From Oscarella lobularis (lineage: Eukaryota > Porifera > Homoscleromorpha > Homosclerophorida > Oscarellidae): 64,000 nt of DNA. The stretch lies in NCBI RefSeq assembly GCF_947507565.1, contig NC_089190.1:1240001-1304000 (forward strand). The letters run 5' to 3'. Of the stretch, positions 10,901 through 23,000 are shown one piece after another (the first letter of the stretch is position 1; the number at the start of each line of letters is the position of its first letter). The position numbers were made by a program, and so were the translations under genes. The notes under the pieces are model-generated. The model made no database searches. It had not been told where the DNA came from and saw nothing but the letters and a program-made list of their open reading frames with translations.

Positions 10901-11799
10901 CTGATACCGCTCTTGGATCAGTCTTTGGCAACTCTCCCTGCAGAACCGAGATTTCCCACGTCAGATTCCGAGGTTCCTACTCCTACTTTAGGTTTAGAAA
11001 TTGAATCGTCGTCGGTCGGGGTCATTGCGGGAAGTGTCATTGGAGGAATCCTATTTTTGGCCCTGGTAGCCGGTGCCTTTGCTGCAGTGTTCTGGCGAAC
11101 GCGTAGGCAGCGCTTACAGCTTCATACGAATGAGACGTACGTTTTTAAAAAGTTTTTCAGTTTGTTGGTTATCTTTTTTTCTTAAAATAGGTCGCCATCA
11201 GGTACGAGGTTGGATAACCCGAATTATGGCACAAGAAACATTCCTTCGGTTGTTCCCCAGCCGGTCTACGCAACACCGATTGGCTCTAGCCAAGTAGCCA
11301 GGTACTGTACGACATCTCGCGTTCTCCTACTCTGCGAGTCTCGCAATGCTTCTAGCCCTTCTCGTTCGAATAATTCTGTGGATCCGCCAAGTTTGAGGCA
11401 CGACTATGAGGAATTGAACAGAAATGGCGTGGCTCCGCCTAGCTCGTATACTTTGTAAGTACATTCTTACTTGGGCTTTCCTCTATTCTCGACGTCCGTT
11501 TGTCTTTAATTTTAGACCAAGTCAATGCAGCGTTAGATCTCCAGAGCTCATCTCGTATGCACACCTTTCTCCCATGGCCTACTGACATGATTGATTGATA
11601 GTGTGTCTTTTTAGTCCTCCAAGAGACTCTGGAAGCAATAATGCGGTCGCGGCTAATTCCCGAGAACGAACGTAAAAACAACTAACGAATTTATTTCGTT
11701 TATTATGCAGTTACCTTGTGTAGATTATCGAAAGAAAATCCAAATCTATATGAAGATTCGACTGTCGACTACGAACCGATGGAGCCGCATCAGAGTTGA
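7996..11799 (+). CDS. Five-MAM-domain single-pass receptor with tyrosine-rich cytoplasmic tail
   Basis: Exon 1 (7996-8068) encodes a signal peptide (MTQRFARCLYVYWVLLQSSC). Five MAM domains follow, each on one exon: about 8103-8596, 8792-9269, 9323-9799, 9846-10302 and 10353-10830. Each shows family signatures such as CTFETDDCGW at the start and ALDNIQFLPC, AIDDIEFLPC or AIDDIELTPC at the end. The third ends less canonically (HSLRYLSC) and the fourth has lost the first cysteine motif (STFDENPRRDLW). The checked exon borders are phase 1, the classic shuffled-module arrangement. A stalk and membrane helix follow (VIAGSVIGGILFLALVAGAF, about 11020-11090). The tail then carries LDNPNYG, PVYATP, DYEELN, NPNLYED and DYEPM before TGA at 11797-11799. 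MAM domains mediate adhesion. The Tyr motifs suggest PTB/SH2 docking, with YEPM a YxxM-type site (inference). There is no kinase or phosphatase domain. Confidence 0.88.
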
Positions 11800-12108
11800 C
11801 GCGGACGTCAAACAAAATTTTGATTTTCACCTTTATGCAGATGATTGCTCGCGCCTTCAAAGACCGTGCTGGGCAACGTTCAGGTAGCAGCACTATGGGC
11901 ACCAAACTGAGAGGTTTCTTTTCCTGAAATCAATGTTAGGTTATACTTTAGAAGATGCTTAAGAAATAATCTCAAACGGCAAGCCCCTTATCCTCTTCCA
12001 TTATAGCTCCAAGTCGCGAGATGACAAGGCCGTTACACGTTATGATTTAGAGCCACATCGCACATACACATACACGCCACATACGCAAGACAAAAAACAG
12101 AAGAGCAG
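11800..12108. other. Convergent 3' region between MAM receptor and MIC60
   Basis: About 310 bp between two facing stop codons. It holds presumed 3'UTR sequence and a CACATA-rich stretch at 12059-12088. I see no gene or strong structure. Confidence 0.5.
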
Positions 12109-14468
12109 TTAGAATCCCGATACGTTTGCAAAGCTAAGAAGAATGCTAATAGCTTGTTTCGTCTCTAGCAGAGCTCGAGCGTCGTCGAGCCAATCAGACG
12201 CAACTCGACGCGGCTCTCCTTTCAACTGATTCACGACGCGCACGGCCACGTCGAGATCCCCTTTGGCGAGATGATGCTCGGCCAACTCCAAAAGATCGAA
12301 CGTATCCGGATTCTCGTAGACGGCATCGTCCAAAACGGGTCTCCTCAGATGCAACGTCGACATGACGTGCGACCAGAGATAGGTGAACATTCCCGCGGAC
12401 TCGTTCTCGCCGACGAGCGCCACGCGACGGCAGCGCGTCTTGACTCGACCGAATCGACGATTGAGCGCCTCTTCGCCGACGAGCCCCACGTTGACGGCGC
12501 GCTCGGGCAGACTGCTTATCACCGCCAGAACGAGAGGATGAAGAAGTGCGGCGTTCGTGCAAGTGCGAAGAATCGCATCGGCGTATTCCTTCAACGGCGT
12601 CGTCGGCGACGACGTTTCGACCGCCTCTCGAAGGGCGTCGCAGGCGACGTAGAACTCTCGAGCGGCGTCGTTGATCTTCTTCGCTCGCACGACGTCGTCG
12701 ATCGCCGACTCGACGGTTTGGAATCTCGACGAGAGACTATCGAGACGAGTGTTGTTCTCCGCTCGCTCCCGTTGGAGCTCCATCTTGAGCTGGATGTCGA
12801 ACTCCGAGCGAAGTGACTCCTCTTTCGACTGGAGAAGCGCCGTCGTGTGGTCGTGATAGACGGTCAGTTGCTGACGCAGCTCCTCCTGGTGCAGGCGATC
12901 GCGATCGGCCAACGCTTTCGCTACCTTTTGGTCTATCTCCTTCTGATGGGTTCGTTCGAGTCGATCCTTTTCCTCCTGTATCTTCCCTTCCCATTCGATT
13001 TCGTCGGCGAGTCGTTGTATGTCGAGTGCAGCGGCTAAATGCGCGTCATAATCAACAAAATCGTTTTCACTAGTAGCCTTTTCATTTGGATCTTCGTGAA
13101 CGACGTCGACGTCGACGGCGGTCTCAGTCTCGACCTTATCTTCATTCGAGGCTGGCACGTTGGTCACGGCCGCGTCTTCGGCGGCTCGCACTTCGGCTTC
13201 GGATTGTCTCATCTTAGTTCGATCGTCGTCTAACTTCGCTTCGACTCGTTTCATCTGGAAGAATCCGCGCCGTCGCTTAATTATAATTATAATTTTTTTG
13301 AAATGGCATACCAGTTCCTTCATCTCAACGGCTTTCTGAATCTCTCCGGCTTCGCTAAGACACTCGGCGTGGAGCTCTGCCTCCTTTAGACTTCGTTGAA
13401 AGTCTCTCGTCGTCGTGGCAACTATCGCTTCAATCTGCATATAGAATCGTTGAAGCTACAAATGAAATAATCAACTCCCTTACGCGATCTATGGCTTTAT
13501 CTATTTCTTGAGGCGTTGAGCCAGACTCGACGGCTCCAAGTTTATGCGTGTATAAAGCGACTAAAGACTCTGTTGCCTCGGTCACGTCAGCTGCTTTACT
13601 GGAAAGTTCCTCTTCTAGTTCACGAGATAGTTCATATAGCCTTTTGACGTCCGAATTTTCTTCTAGAGCATCTTGCTTCACTGTTTGTTTGTCGCTAATA
13701 GGAAGAGGTGGTGGAGAAGACTCCTTCTTCAAGAAATCAATATCATGTGAGGCTACTCCATTGAATAGAACTTACCTCTTCAGGCATAGATGGAGAAATC
13801 GGTTCTTCTTCTTCTTCTTTCTCTTTGGGTTGTGCAGGAGAGACAAAATCGCTCTTCTTCTCCTCCTCCTTTGGCTTGCTCTCCTTCACGGGATCATTTA
13901 CATCCACAGATGACTTTGCCTTCTCTGATTTCTCTTTCGCCTTTTTCTCGCTTTTCATTACCCCTTTGGCCTCGTTTCTATCTCTGGAAGTAGCACCACT
14001 ACTGACTACAGATGGGACTGGAGCTGGTGTTTGAGGTCGTTCTTCTTTAGGACTGCTCCCCAAAAGAGCACCCAAGAGTGGCTTCAAAACGGGCACTCTC
14101 TCTTCAACTCGTTTCCGTGCATCAGGCCGGTTTTTCAGCCACGCTACGCCTCCAGTAGTCGCCAAAGCCAAAGCAACTCCAGTGCCTCCAACGATCTGTC
14201 TAACGTTGCTGGAAAGAGGACGCTTCGTTTGAGGACGAGTTCGCGCTCGTGTCAGTTTACCTTGATTTGGGTCCTGCTTGCGATCCCTTAGGTCTGTGTG
14301 GCGGCATTGCCTTGCGAAGACGGGAACGGGTTATCTCCTGTCTGCGGAGGAATCTAATGGGACTCTTCCGCTGCGTGGAAATTCTTTTAGATCGAAACAC
14401 CTTCTCTTGGATTGACTTACCAGGAAGGCAGTTGTTCGAGGCCAGACGCGTCTGGTCAAGCGGAACAT
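12109..14468 (-). CDS. IMMT: MICOS subunit MIC60 / mitofilin
   Basis: Mitofilin is the core MICOS subunit, anchored in the mitochondrial inner membrane and needed for crista junctions. The start at 14468 gives MFRLTRRVWPRTTAFLVSQS, a basic amphipathic presequence. An exon near 14209-14160 encodes a short glycine-rich membrane segment (IVGGTGVALALATTGGVAWL). A Lys/Glu/Pro-rich linker occupies 13780-14050, and long coiled coil is encoded from about 13700 to 12700 (for example RLERTHQKEIDQKVAKALAD). The C-terminal mitofilin signature is encoded near 12300-12110: HHLAKGDLDVAVRVVNQLKG, RRVASDWLDDAR, then LLETKQ. Two introns lie near 13260-13310 and 13440-13480. Size and order fit the family. It is divergent from ATAD3, another inner-membrane organiser, with 352 bp between start codons. 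Confidence 0.95.
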
Positions 14469-14820
14469 AGTGGTTATCTTTACGGCGAACGTAACGATGA
14501 ATGTATCAAACTGCAAACTATGGTATTCAACTTGACAGTTCTCCACGAGACCCAGCAGCTATCTTCCGTGGGCTTTTCTATGGCGAGCAAGCATACGGAC
14601 CTTGAATGAGGTATGAATGTACAAATACAAATCAGGCTAATGGGTGAGCAGGGAGGCCTTGTGAAAAGAAAGTAAAGAAAGCAAAGCGGACTCAAGTTAG
14701 TTCGCTATAATTTTCTCTGATTTTAAAACATGGACTAAATAAGCATGATGTCATTTGCACGTGCGCAGAAGAAATTGCAACGGAGTTGAACCGAATGCCC
14801 AAGTGAAGTAGCCACGCACT
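14469..14820. promoter_or_regulatory. Divergent promoter region MIC60 / ATAD3
   Basis: 352 bp separate the two start codons. A CACGTG E-box at 14758-14763, overlapping a GTGCGCA half of an NRF-1-like site, lies about 60 bp upstream of the ATAD3 start. NRF-1 commonly drives nuclear genes for mitochondrial proteins in animals, so shared control of the pair is plausible but untested. Confidence 0.4.
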
Positions 14821-17800
14821 ATGAGCGGACTCGATCTGTCTTGGCTATTTGGAAAGAACGCGAGAGACGTTCCACCGCTTCCGACGGGAACCGGGGCCCC
14901 TCCAAGTCCACCGAATCCTCCTGGTCGAAAGCCAGGGGACGAGGAAAAGCCGAAGGAGAAATGGACAGGATTTGACCCGTCTGGTCTAGAAAGAGCTGCT
15001 AAAGCAGTAAAGGAGCTGGAGAAGTCGAGTAAGCGCAGAGCTTCTGCGAGAGCAGAATTGTAAGACTCTACGTTGGATGGCAGACTATGCAAAAGATGCA
15101 TTGGAATTGGCAAAGCAGCAAGAATTGACGACACAGTTGGAAAGTCAAAAAAACATTAAGGCCAGTTCAGTATTTGTCGATGAATGTACGGTATGCAGCT
15201 ACGAAAATCGTCTGTTAGGAATGGGAAGCAACCGTCGAGAAGATAAAGTATGAACAAGTTCAGAAAGAGCACGAAGAAAAGCGCAAGACCTTATCTGCCG
15301 AAACTCAAGAGCACCAGAGAGTCCGACTGTTATTAATTAATTCTTTTGCTTTTTTTCTCACGTGAGTGCATGCAGAGAGCTCAATATGAAGATCGACTAG
15401 CACGGAAGCGATACGATGACCAGCTCAATCAACAGGTTGGTGCTCGTGGACGATTGCCGCTACTAAATGACGTTTTTTCCAGAGGCAAGTCAATGAGGCA
15501 AACTTGAGAAGACAAGAAGAGTCGGTTCAAAAGCAGGAGGCAATTCGTCGAAGTACGAAACTATTAGAGACCTTTCTTTATATGATTATGATAATGTTTT
15601 TCTCCCTGCAGAAACTGTTGAATACGAAGCTGAGTTGAGACATGGGAACGAGATGAAACGACTACAGGCGGAACTGTCCGGAAAGTATGGTCCAATTGGA
15701 TATGCACTATTTGATCGCTAAAAGACGAAATTCTTTTTTTGTCAGAGCCAAAATTGAAAGAGAAAATCGAGACATCAATCTGGAAAAGATTCGAGTTGAC
15801 GCGAGTGAAAAACGGGAGACCATATTGAAGTCCCTCGAGTAAGCAATGTTTCCACAAAGGGGAAGTTGATCTCAAAATTGTTTTCAGAAAAGCGGGCACC
15901 ATAATTGGGAATGGTTTTGTTGACTTTGTAACGGATTGGAACAAAGTTTCAGCCACTGTAATACTTATGGTTTTTTTTTTCAATCTCTAGACCTTTCTTT
16001 TTCTCAGGCTGCAGGGATTACAGTAATAGCCATAGGATTTTATGCTGCTAAGACTGGCGTCTCTGTACTTGGAAGGTGAGCTCTAAAGAATCTTAGGGCA
16101 TATTTCTTAGAGCCTTTTATGTTTTTTATTTAGATTTGTAGAAGCTCGTCTAGGAAAGCCTTCTCTAGTTCGCAGCACGTCTCGACTTAATTTCTGGAGT
16201 GCTCTGTGGCATCCAATACAGGTATTCGAACTCGGGGGGGAAATGGGGGCTATTTCAAAGGATTTTGTCCGTTCAGTCTTCGTCGCGGATTTTTGCAAAA
16301 CCTGAGAACGTTATGAAGGGTATTGTACTTGAGGTTTTTTTGAATTCTTTCAAAGACTTGCAGCTTGGACTATACCGATTACTTTTTTAGCCGAGCTTGG
16401 ACCGGCATCTGATGCAAATAGCAACTGCGACGCGAAACAGCAAGCAGAAGAGCGGTCTCCTTAGAAACGTACTCCTTTACGGACCTCCCGGAACGGGAAA
16501 GACTCTATTTGCAAAGGTAAGCGTAAGACAAATTCGTTTCGTCAGAAACTGATTAAGATACTATAGAGTTTAGCTAATCATTCAGGACTGGAGTATGCAA
16601 TTATGACTGGTGGCGACGTTGCTCCTCTCGGTCGAGACGGTGTAACGGCCATTCACAAACTATTTGATTGGGCTTCAACGAGTCGTCGAGGGTTCGGTCT
16701 CTTATCATCTCGATTCGTTGATCGTAACAGTCCTTTTCCTATAGCGTACTTCTATTTGTTGACGAAGCGGACGCCTTTCTTAAGCCAAGAAAGGTGTCAC
16801 ATTAAATGTCCAGTGTCTTAATTGACGTTTTTTTTTAATTGCCTTAGGACGTCGTTAGCGAAGAAATGAGAAGCGCATTAAACGCATTTCTATATCGCAC
16901 GGGAGAATTGTCAAGAAAGTAAGTCAAACCCATTTGGAGGAGTACCAAACAGAAGAACGACATTTTGTGCGTGGGAGACCAACAATCGCGATATTTTGGT
17001 CCTTTTGACGCGATTCAGTCGTTTCTTCAACTAGTTGAAGGAAAAATGCGATTCTAAAGCGTTTCGATCGCGTCGATTCGACAGATCGTTCGTTTTAGGC
17101 GAGAAAACCGCGATGCGATCGGAAAATCGCGCTATTTTGGTGCTTTCGACGCGATTCGGTCGTTTCTCTTCCTAGTCTAGTAGATTGTTGGGTTATAGAA
17201 CTTTTTTGATTGATGGGATCGACCAATCTTTAGTTTTGGCCGAGAAAATCGCGAAAAAAACTAACCGCCATCCTCCCCGCCGCCGCCCCCGCCCACCACA
17301 CCCATCTTAGCACATTTCACTGGGCACCGGCGCGCTGCGCCGGCGCCAAGTGAAATATGCTAAGATCCTAACTAATATAGAACTACGTTCGTGAACTTCG
17401 AAAGCGTAGTTTGTAGAAAATCGATGCTTTCATTCGAAATTTCGAGATTTCTCGAAGCTTGTCGCTCCAGCATCGATTTAGGTAGATTTCGAGGCACTAT
17501 GCGTGTCTAGAATAGCCATTAGAGCGGCGATCTCGTACTAGCAGTGAACTAGGTGTGAGTAGAACGCCATTTTGTGCGTGGGAGACCAACAATCGCGATA
17601 TTTTGGTCCTTTTGACGCGATTCAGTCGTTTCTTCAACTAGTTGAAGTGAAAATGCGATTCTAAAGCGTTTCGATCGCATCGATTCGACAGATCGTTCGT
17701 TTTAGGCGAGAAAACCGCGATGCGATCGGAAAATCGCGCTATTTTGGTGCTTTCGACGCGATTCGGTCGTTTCTCTTCCTAGTCTAGTATATTGTTGGGT

Positions 17801-19900
17801 TATAGAACTTTTTTGATTGATGGGATCGACCAATCTTTAGTTTTGGCCGAGAAAATCGCGAAAAAAGCTAACCGCCATCCTCCCCGCCGCCGCCCCCGCC
17901 CACCACACCCATCTTAGCATATTTCACTGGGCACCGGCGCGCTGCGCCGGTGCCAAGTGAAATATGCTAAGATCCTAACTAATATAGAACTACGTTCGTG
18001 AACTTCGAACGCGCAGTTCGTAGAAAATCGATGTTTTTGTTCGAAATTTCGAGATTTCTCGAAGCTAGTCGTTCCAACATCGATCTCCGTAGTATTCGAG
18101 GGACTAAGCGTGCCTAGAAAAGCCATTAGATTTCGTACTAGCGGTGAACTAGATGTTAGAAGAACGACATTTTGTGCGTGGGAGACGTACCAAGAATGGC
18201 GATATTTTGGTCCTTTTTCACGCGATTCAATCGTTTCTTCTACTAGTTGAAGTTAAAATGCAAATCTAGAAAGCGTTTCGATCGCGTCGATTCGACGGAT
18301 CGTTCGTTTTAGGCGAGAAAACCGCGATGCGATAGGAAAATCACGCTATTTTGATGCTTTCGACGCAATTCGGCCGTTTCTCTTCGTAGTCTAGTAGATT
18401 GTTATGTTATAGAACTTTTTTGATTCATGGAATCGACCAATCTTTAGTTTTGGCCGAGAAAATCTCGAAAAAAACTAACCGCCATCCTCCCCGCCGCCGC
18501 CCCCGCCCACCACACCCATCTTAGCATATTTCACTGGGCACCGGCGCGCTGCGCCGGTGCCAAGTGAAATATGCTAAGATCCTAACTAATATAGAACTAC
18601 GTTCGTGAACTTCGAAAGCGCAGTTCGTAGAAAATCGATACTTTTGTTGGAAGTTTCGAGATTTCTCGAAGCTAGTCGTTCCAACATCGATCTCCGTAGT
18701 ATTCGAGGGACTAAGCGTGCCTAGAAAAGCTATTAGAGCGGCCGATCTCGTACTAGCAGTGAACTACATTTTGTCCGTGGGAGACCAAGAATGGCGATAT
18801 TTTGGTCCTTTTTCACGCGATTCAGTCGTTTCTTCCACTAGTTGAAGTGAAATTGCAATTCTAAAGCGTTTCTATCGCGTCGATTTGACGGATCGTTCGT
18901 TTTACGCGAGAAAACCGCAATGCGATCGGAAAATCGCGCTATTTTTGTGCTTTCGACTCGATTCGACCGTTTCTCTTTCTATTCTAGTAGATTGTTGGGT
19001 TATAGAACTTTTTTGATTCATGGGATCGACCAATCTTTAGTTTTGGCCGAGAAAATCGCAAAAAAACTAACCGCCATCCTCCCCGCCGCCGCCCCCGCCC
19101 ACCACACCCATCTTAGCATATTTCACTGGGCACCGGCGCGCTGCGCGCCGGCGCCAAGTGAAATATGCTAAGATCCTAACTAATATAGAACTACGTTCGT
19201 GAACTTCGAACGCGTAGCTCGTAGAGAATCGATGCTTTTGTACGACACTTCGATATTTCTCGAAGCTAGTCGCTCCAGCATCGATCTCCGCAGGTTTCGA
19301 GGGACTACGCGTGTTTAGAAAAGCCGGCGATCTCGTACTAGCAGTAAACTGGGTGTGAGAACTGAAACTAATATTTGTTTCTAGATTCATGTTGGTGTTG
19401 GCGACTAACCAGCCGCATCAGCTTGACTTTGCCGTCAGCGATCGCTTAGACGAAATTGTGCGTTTTGATCTTCCAGGCAGGGAAGAGAGGTTGAAGATAC
19501 TTAGTCTTTACGTGGATCGCTACATCTTGAATCCCGTCACGTCAATGTGGTTTATAGGCAGGAGACGGTATAAGGAAAACGGTTCTTTGTCATGCATATC
19601 CTTTAGTCTCTTCTTGGCAGAAAAATTGGATTTGGCAATTTTAACTTGGAAGAAAAAATTGGCGATATAGCAGACAAATCAGTAGGACTTTCAGGAAGAG
19701 AATTAGCAAAACTTGTTATCGCTTGGCAGGTCGTTCTTTTCTACGTAGCCTATGATAGTCTGCAACTGAGCTTTTGATTTTTTTAGTCTGCCGCTTTTGC
19801 ATCTGCAAACGGACTTGTTACTGAAGAAGACGTGGATGCATGCTTCGGTCGGACACTAGAACAGCATGGGCAGAAAGTCGAGTGGTCTTTGTCGAAATAG
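14821..19900 (+). CDS. ATAD3: ATAD3 mitochondrial AAA+ ATPase
   Basis: ATAD3 spans the mitochondrial inner membrane and organises nucleoids, cristae and membrane contacts. The N-terminus ([13 protein letters not shown], then a Pro-rich stretch and [20 protein letters not shown]) matches the family. Small exons from 15060 to 15840 encode the coiled coil, and a hydrophobic segment is encoded near 16010-16080. The AAA core has Walker [14 protein letters not shown] at 16480-16517, the family motif [20 protein letters not shown] near 16592, Walker [11 protein letters not shown] near 16750, and sensor/arginine-finger segments [20 protein letters not shown] after 19386. The last exons give [14 protein letters not shown]-like sequence and end at TAG 19898-19900. 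The intron between ...YRTGELSRK and FMLVLATN (about 16921-19384) is about 2.46 kb, far longer than the others, and is filled by a satellite array. Confidence 0.96.
17304..17365. repeat. Palindrome of satellite unit 1
   Basis: Arms TCTTAGCACATTTCACT and AAGTGAAATATGCTAAGA flank a GC-rich core (GGCACCGGCGC / GCGCCGGCGCC), forming a near-perfect foldback of about 60 nt. Confidence 0.9.
17912..17972. repeat. Palindrome of satellite unit 2
   Basis: Same foldback as unit 1 with TCTTAGCATATTTCACT arms. The core closes as CACCGGCGC..GCGCCGGTG, so base differences in the core keep pairing. Confidence 0.9.
18519..18579. repeat. Palindrome of satellite unit 3
   Basis: Identical in form to unit 2. Confidence 0.9.
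19111..19173. repeat. Palindrome of satellite unit 4
   Basis: Same foldback with a two-base-longer core (GCGCGCTGCGCGCC). Confidence 0.9.
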
Positions 19901-20026
19901 TCTTTTGGCGCTAATACGTTTTCCACATTACAATCAGCCCAATTGAGCAACAGTACAATTTTGTGTATTTTTGACAGGTTTAATTACTGATACAGCGCCC
20001 GGATAACATGCACGTGACAACGTTCT

Positions 20027-23000
20027 ATGAGCATGGCAACGTTTTCCACTGAGTACGCCAGCGATTTTACAGCACTTCTCCAGCAGGATCGAGTCGACGC
20101 GATTAGAACGAACTTGAACCAAACGAATCGCTTAGGAGAAACCAGTGGGTTAGGTGCGCGGTTTTTTTTTGATCTCACTCGCCCGTACTTCTCGACTAGT
20201 CGTCGAGTTCTCGTCGAAACTCGGCTCGGCGTACGAGAAATTTGCAGGAGAGCTTCATCTTCTCGTCAAGAACTACAGACGCAAGAACGACGAGCTAAAA
20301 CGCGAACGGTAAAACGGAAAACAGCGCCTCGGGTCTTCCGCATTCTCCCCGCGCGTCGATCCCTCGCAGCTTATTCACGACGGGAAACTTCTACGGCACT
20401 TGGGATGCCATGCTCGAGGAAATCGACGGCGAAGCGAACGTTAGAGAAAGAGAAGACGGCGCGCTTGCACGGCTTCTATTTATGCGCGACGTATAGGGCT
20501 ACGCAGATTTGGCCAAGGGACTGGATGGGGCAGTGGTACAGCCGCTAAACGAATTGCTGGCTAGAAAGCGAGCTCAATCCAAAAAGGTCCCAGCATCTTT
20601 TTTTCCTGCATGCAGCAGGCGATGTTTATTTACGCTGCAGGTGCTCTCGTATCGCGACCAATTGGAGGAGGTCATTAGCAAAGCGGACGATGGATTGCAG
20701 AAGGCGCACAAGGAGTACGTCGACGCGTGGGGTCGATATAAAGCGCAGGATAGAGACACGATGAAGGTCGAATGTGTGGGTATTGTTGTTTGCTAATAAG
20801 ATCGATTTTTAAATAGGAAAATGACATATTGAGGTGTCACAATGCTCACAATAGCTACGTTCTCGGTCTATGCCACTTCAACGCTCTTGCAAATTATTAT
20901 CATAATCATACTGCGCCTCACCTCTCTAAGGTTGCAGTGACCAAACCCACTTCTCACTTAATTAATTAATTAATTACTCAATTATTTTAGGATGTGACGG
21001 AGATTCGTCTGACATTGGCGGATGGTATGAAGAAAGGAATTATACAGCTTGTATCCTTGATGAAGCAAAGGGTGCGCAATCAGAATTGGGGGAGCTCGGC
21101 CTTTAGAAGGGACTTTGCGTTTTAGCATCAACGAGCTCTGGATCGATGGGAGACGTTCAAGCAAGCTGCCGATATCGTCAAAGCTGAAGTAGACTTGGAG
21201 AATTTCGTGCAGTCTCTCAAAGTTCGCTCTTCCTCGTCAGCTCTCCAAAAGTCGTTCGTCGCACCCGAAGTCCATGCCTTGGGGGTGAGACATGGAGAAG
21301 ACGATTCTTTTATGTTAATTTGCTGTTTTATAGGGTTTCTTGAAGAACGAATTGTTATTGGATTTGCTGACCGAAGCGGCCCTAGTGCAGCAACATCAAT
21401 CTTTGAAAATCAAAGTCAATCTAAACTCAAAGAGACTGCGGTGCCTAAACGTTTCTTTCCTTCTCTCATAGTTCTCAGAGTCAGCCGATAAGTGCTCTAA
21501 GTACGAAAGAGAATGCGGTACGTTGCTTGCACTGCAAAAGCGCTACACGGAATGTCCCAATCTGGGTGATCCACTTCCTCTCTACGACGACATCTACAAG
21601 CAGAATCAAGAATTGCGACTAGTGCAATTGCATCACGATGGCCTCGCAGCCGACGTGCGTAATCAAATTCATAATAGAAAATTAATCTTCGAGTGTCTTC
21701 TAGCTTCGTATGTTTGCGAGTCTTGAATCGGAACTAGAGGAACGGGAGCCTTCGTACGGTAACGTTCAAACCACCGCACCGCCGAAACTCCTTAAAGCCG
21801 GAACTTCGGCGAATTTTCAACTGCACAATTTCGATTGGCATAACTACAAAATTCTCACGTATTGTAGCTACTGCAGGGGTCTATTGAAAGGTAGCCGTTT
21901 GGCGCTCTCAGCCTAGAAGAAAGAGAGAGTATATTTCTTTTCCAAGGGCTATATAAGCAGGGAATGAGATGTAAGGCGTGCAAGATGAACGTGCACGACA
22001 AGTGCAAGAGCAAGGTGCAAAGTTGCAGAGGGCAGGTAAAAATACGTATAGATCCCCTATGTCGTCATTTCTACTGAGTCACGTCGGGGAGTAGTCGTTG
22101 CCTAGAAAGAGTAAATCGCCTTCAGCGTCTTCGTCGTCGTTGGCACTGACACTTTCTCGAGACGAAGGTGCTCTCAATGGTTGGTTCATTGACAATCTGT
22201 CCAATTATGTCTTTTAGACGATCCTCCCGTTATCGATCTACCTCCGACGCCTCCTGAGAGGCGGCAAACGCTGACGGGACTTCGAACGCTTAGGAAGTCA
22301 GGGAAGAAGAAGAGGGAGGCGGGGAATGAGTTGTACAACGTGCCGCTGACCAGTCGTAATCGTAAGAGGCTTTGTTAAAAATTGATTGATTTTCTAACCG
22401 GTGTATTTAGCTAAAAAAACTGCCAGCCACGAGGCGAGGACTACTCTCTTTTTATACTGACGTCTATATTAATTACGTACAGGAGGTCTACTGTGTCGCT
22501 ATGTTTGATTACGAGGGAGACAATCCTCATGATTTGACGGTTAAGTAAGGTGTTTTAGCTGAAATTTCGATCGCATAGAACTTCAGTTGTTTTTTCTCTA
22601 GGGCAGGAGCAAAACTGCTGTTGAAGGACAAGTCAGATTCGTCTTGGTGGAAGGTGAATTATAGACGCGAAAAAATTTTTGAGTCATGGAGATTTTGCAC
22701 AGTTTTTCTTGGATGACCGCTTTGGCTTCATTCCGTCAAATTATGTCCAGGTACCATTTTACGAAACCATACCTGACTCATATTGTCATAAAGAAACTTT
22801 AGGAGATCAAACCGAATGAAAAGATTGCTCGTACGTTGTATTCATTTACACCAGAAGAGGAGGATGAATTGGGCTTTGCAGCCGATCAGGTTGACCAAGT
22901 CCAGTGTAGGCCAGTTGTCATCAGTCCAAGTTCTTTTGTTTACAGATTGTAATTGTTGTATTGAACGAGAACAACGGCTGGTTGGTAGGCAAAATCGGAG

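Larger units (their letters stand above)
16950..19370. repeat. Tandem ~600-bp satellite array inside an ATAD3 intron (four units)
   Basis: Four diverged units run head to tail. Each contains blocks in fixed order: ACATTTTGTGCGTGGGAGAC-like start, ATTTTGGTCCTTTT...GATTCAGTCGTTTCTTC, a second related block about 148 bp later (ATTTTGGTGCTTTCGACGCG), GGTTATAGAACTTTTTTGAT, a C-rich CCGCCGCC tract, a palindrome, and CGAAATTTCGAGATTTCTCG. The palindromes sit at 17304-17365, 17912-17972, 18519-18579 and 19111-19173, so the spacing is 608, 607 and 592 bp. The two ATTTTGG blocks make the unit an internally duplicated composite. Short frames repeated in each unit are by-products. Confidence 0.95.

Noticed and set aside
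17914-18126. Minus-strand frames of 70-107 codons repeated across the satellite (also near 19067, 40510, 41403, 41974)
   Set aside because: They recur only because the satellite recurs, end in the palindrome, lack conserved codon structure and match no protein family.
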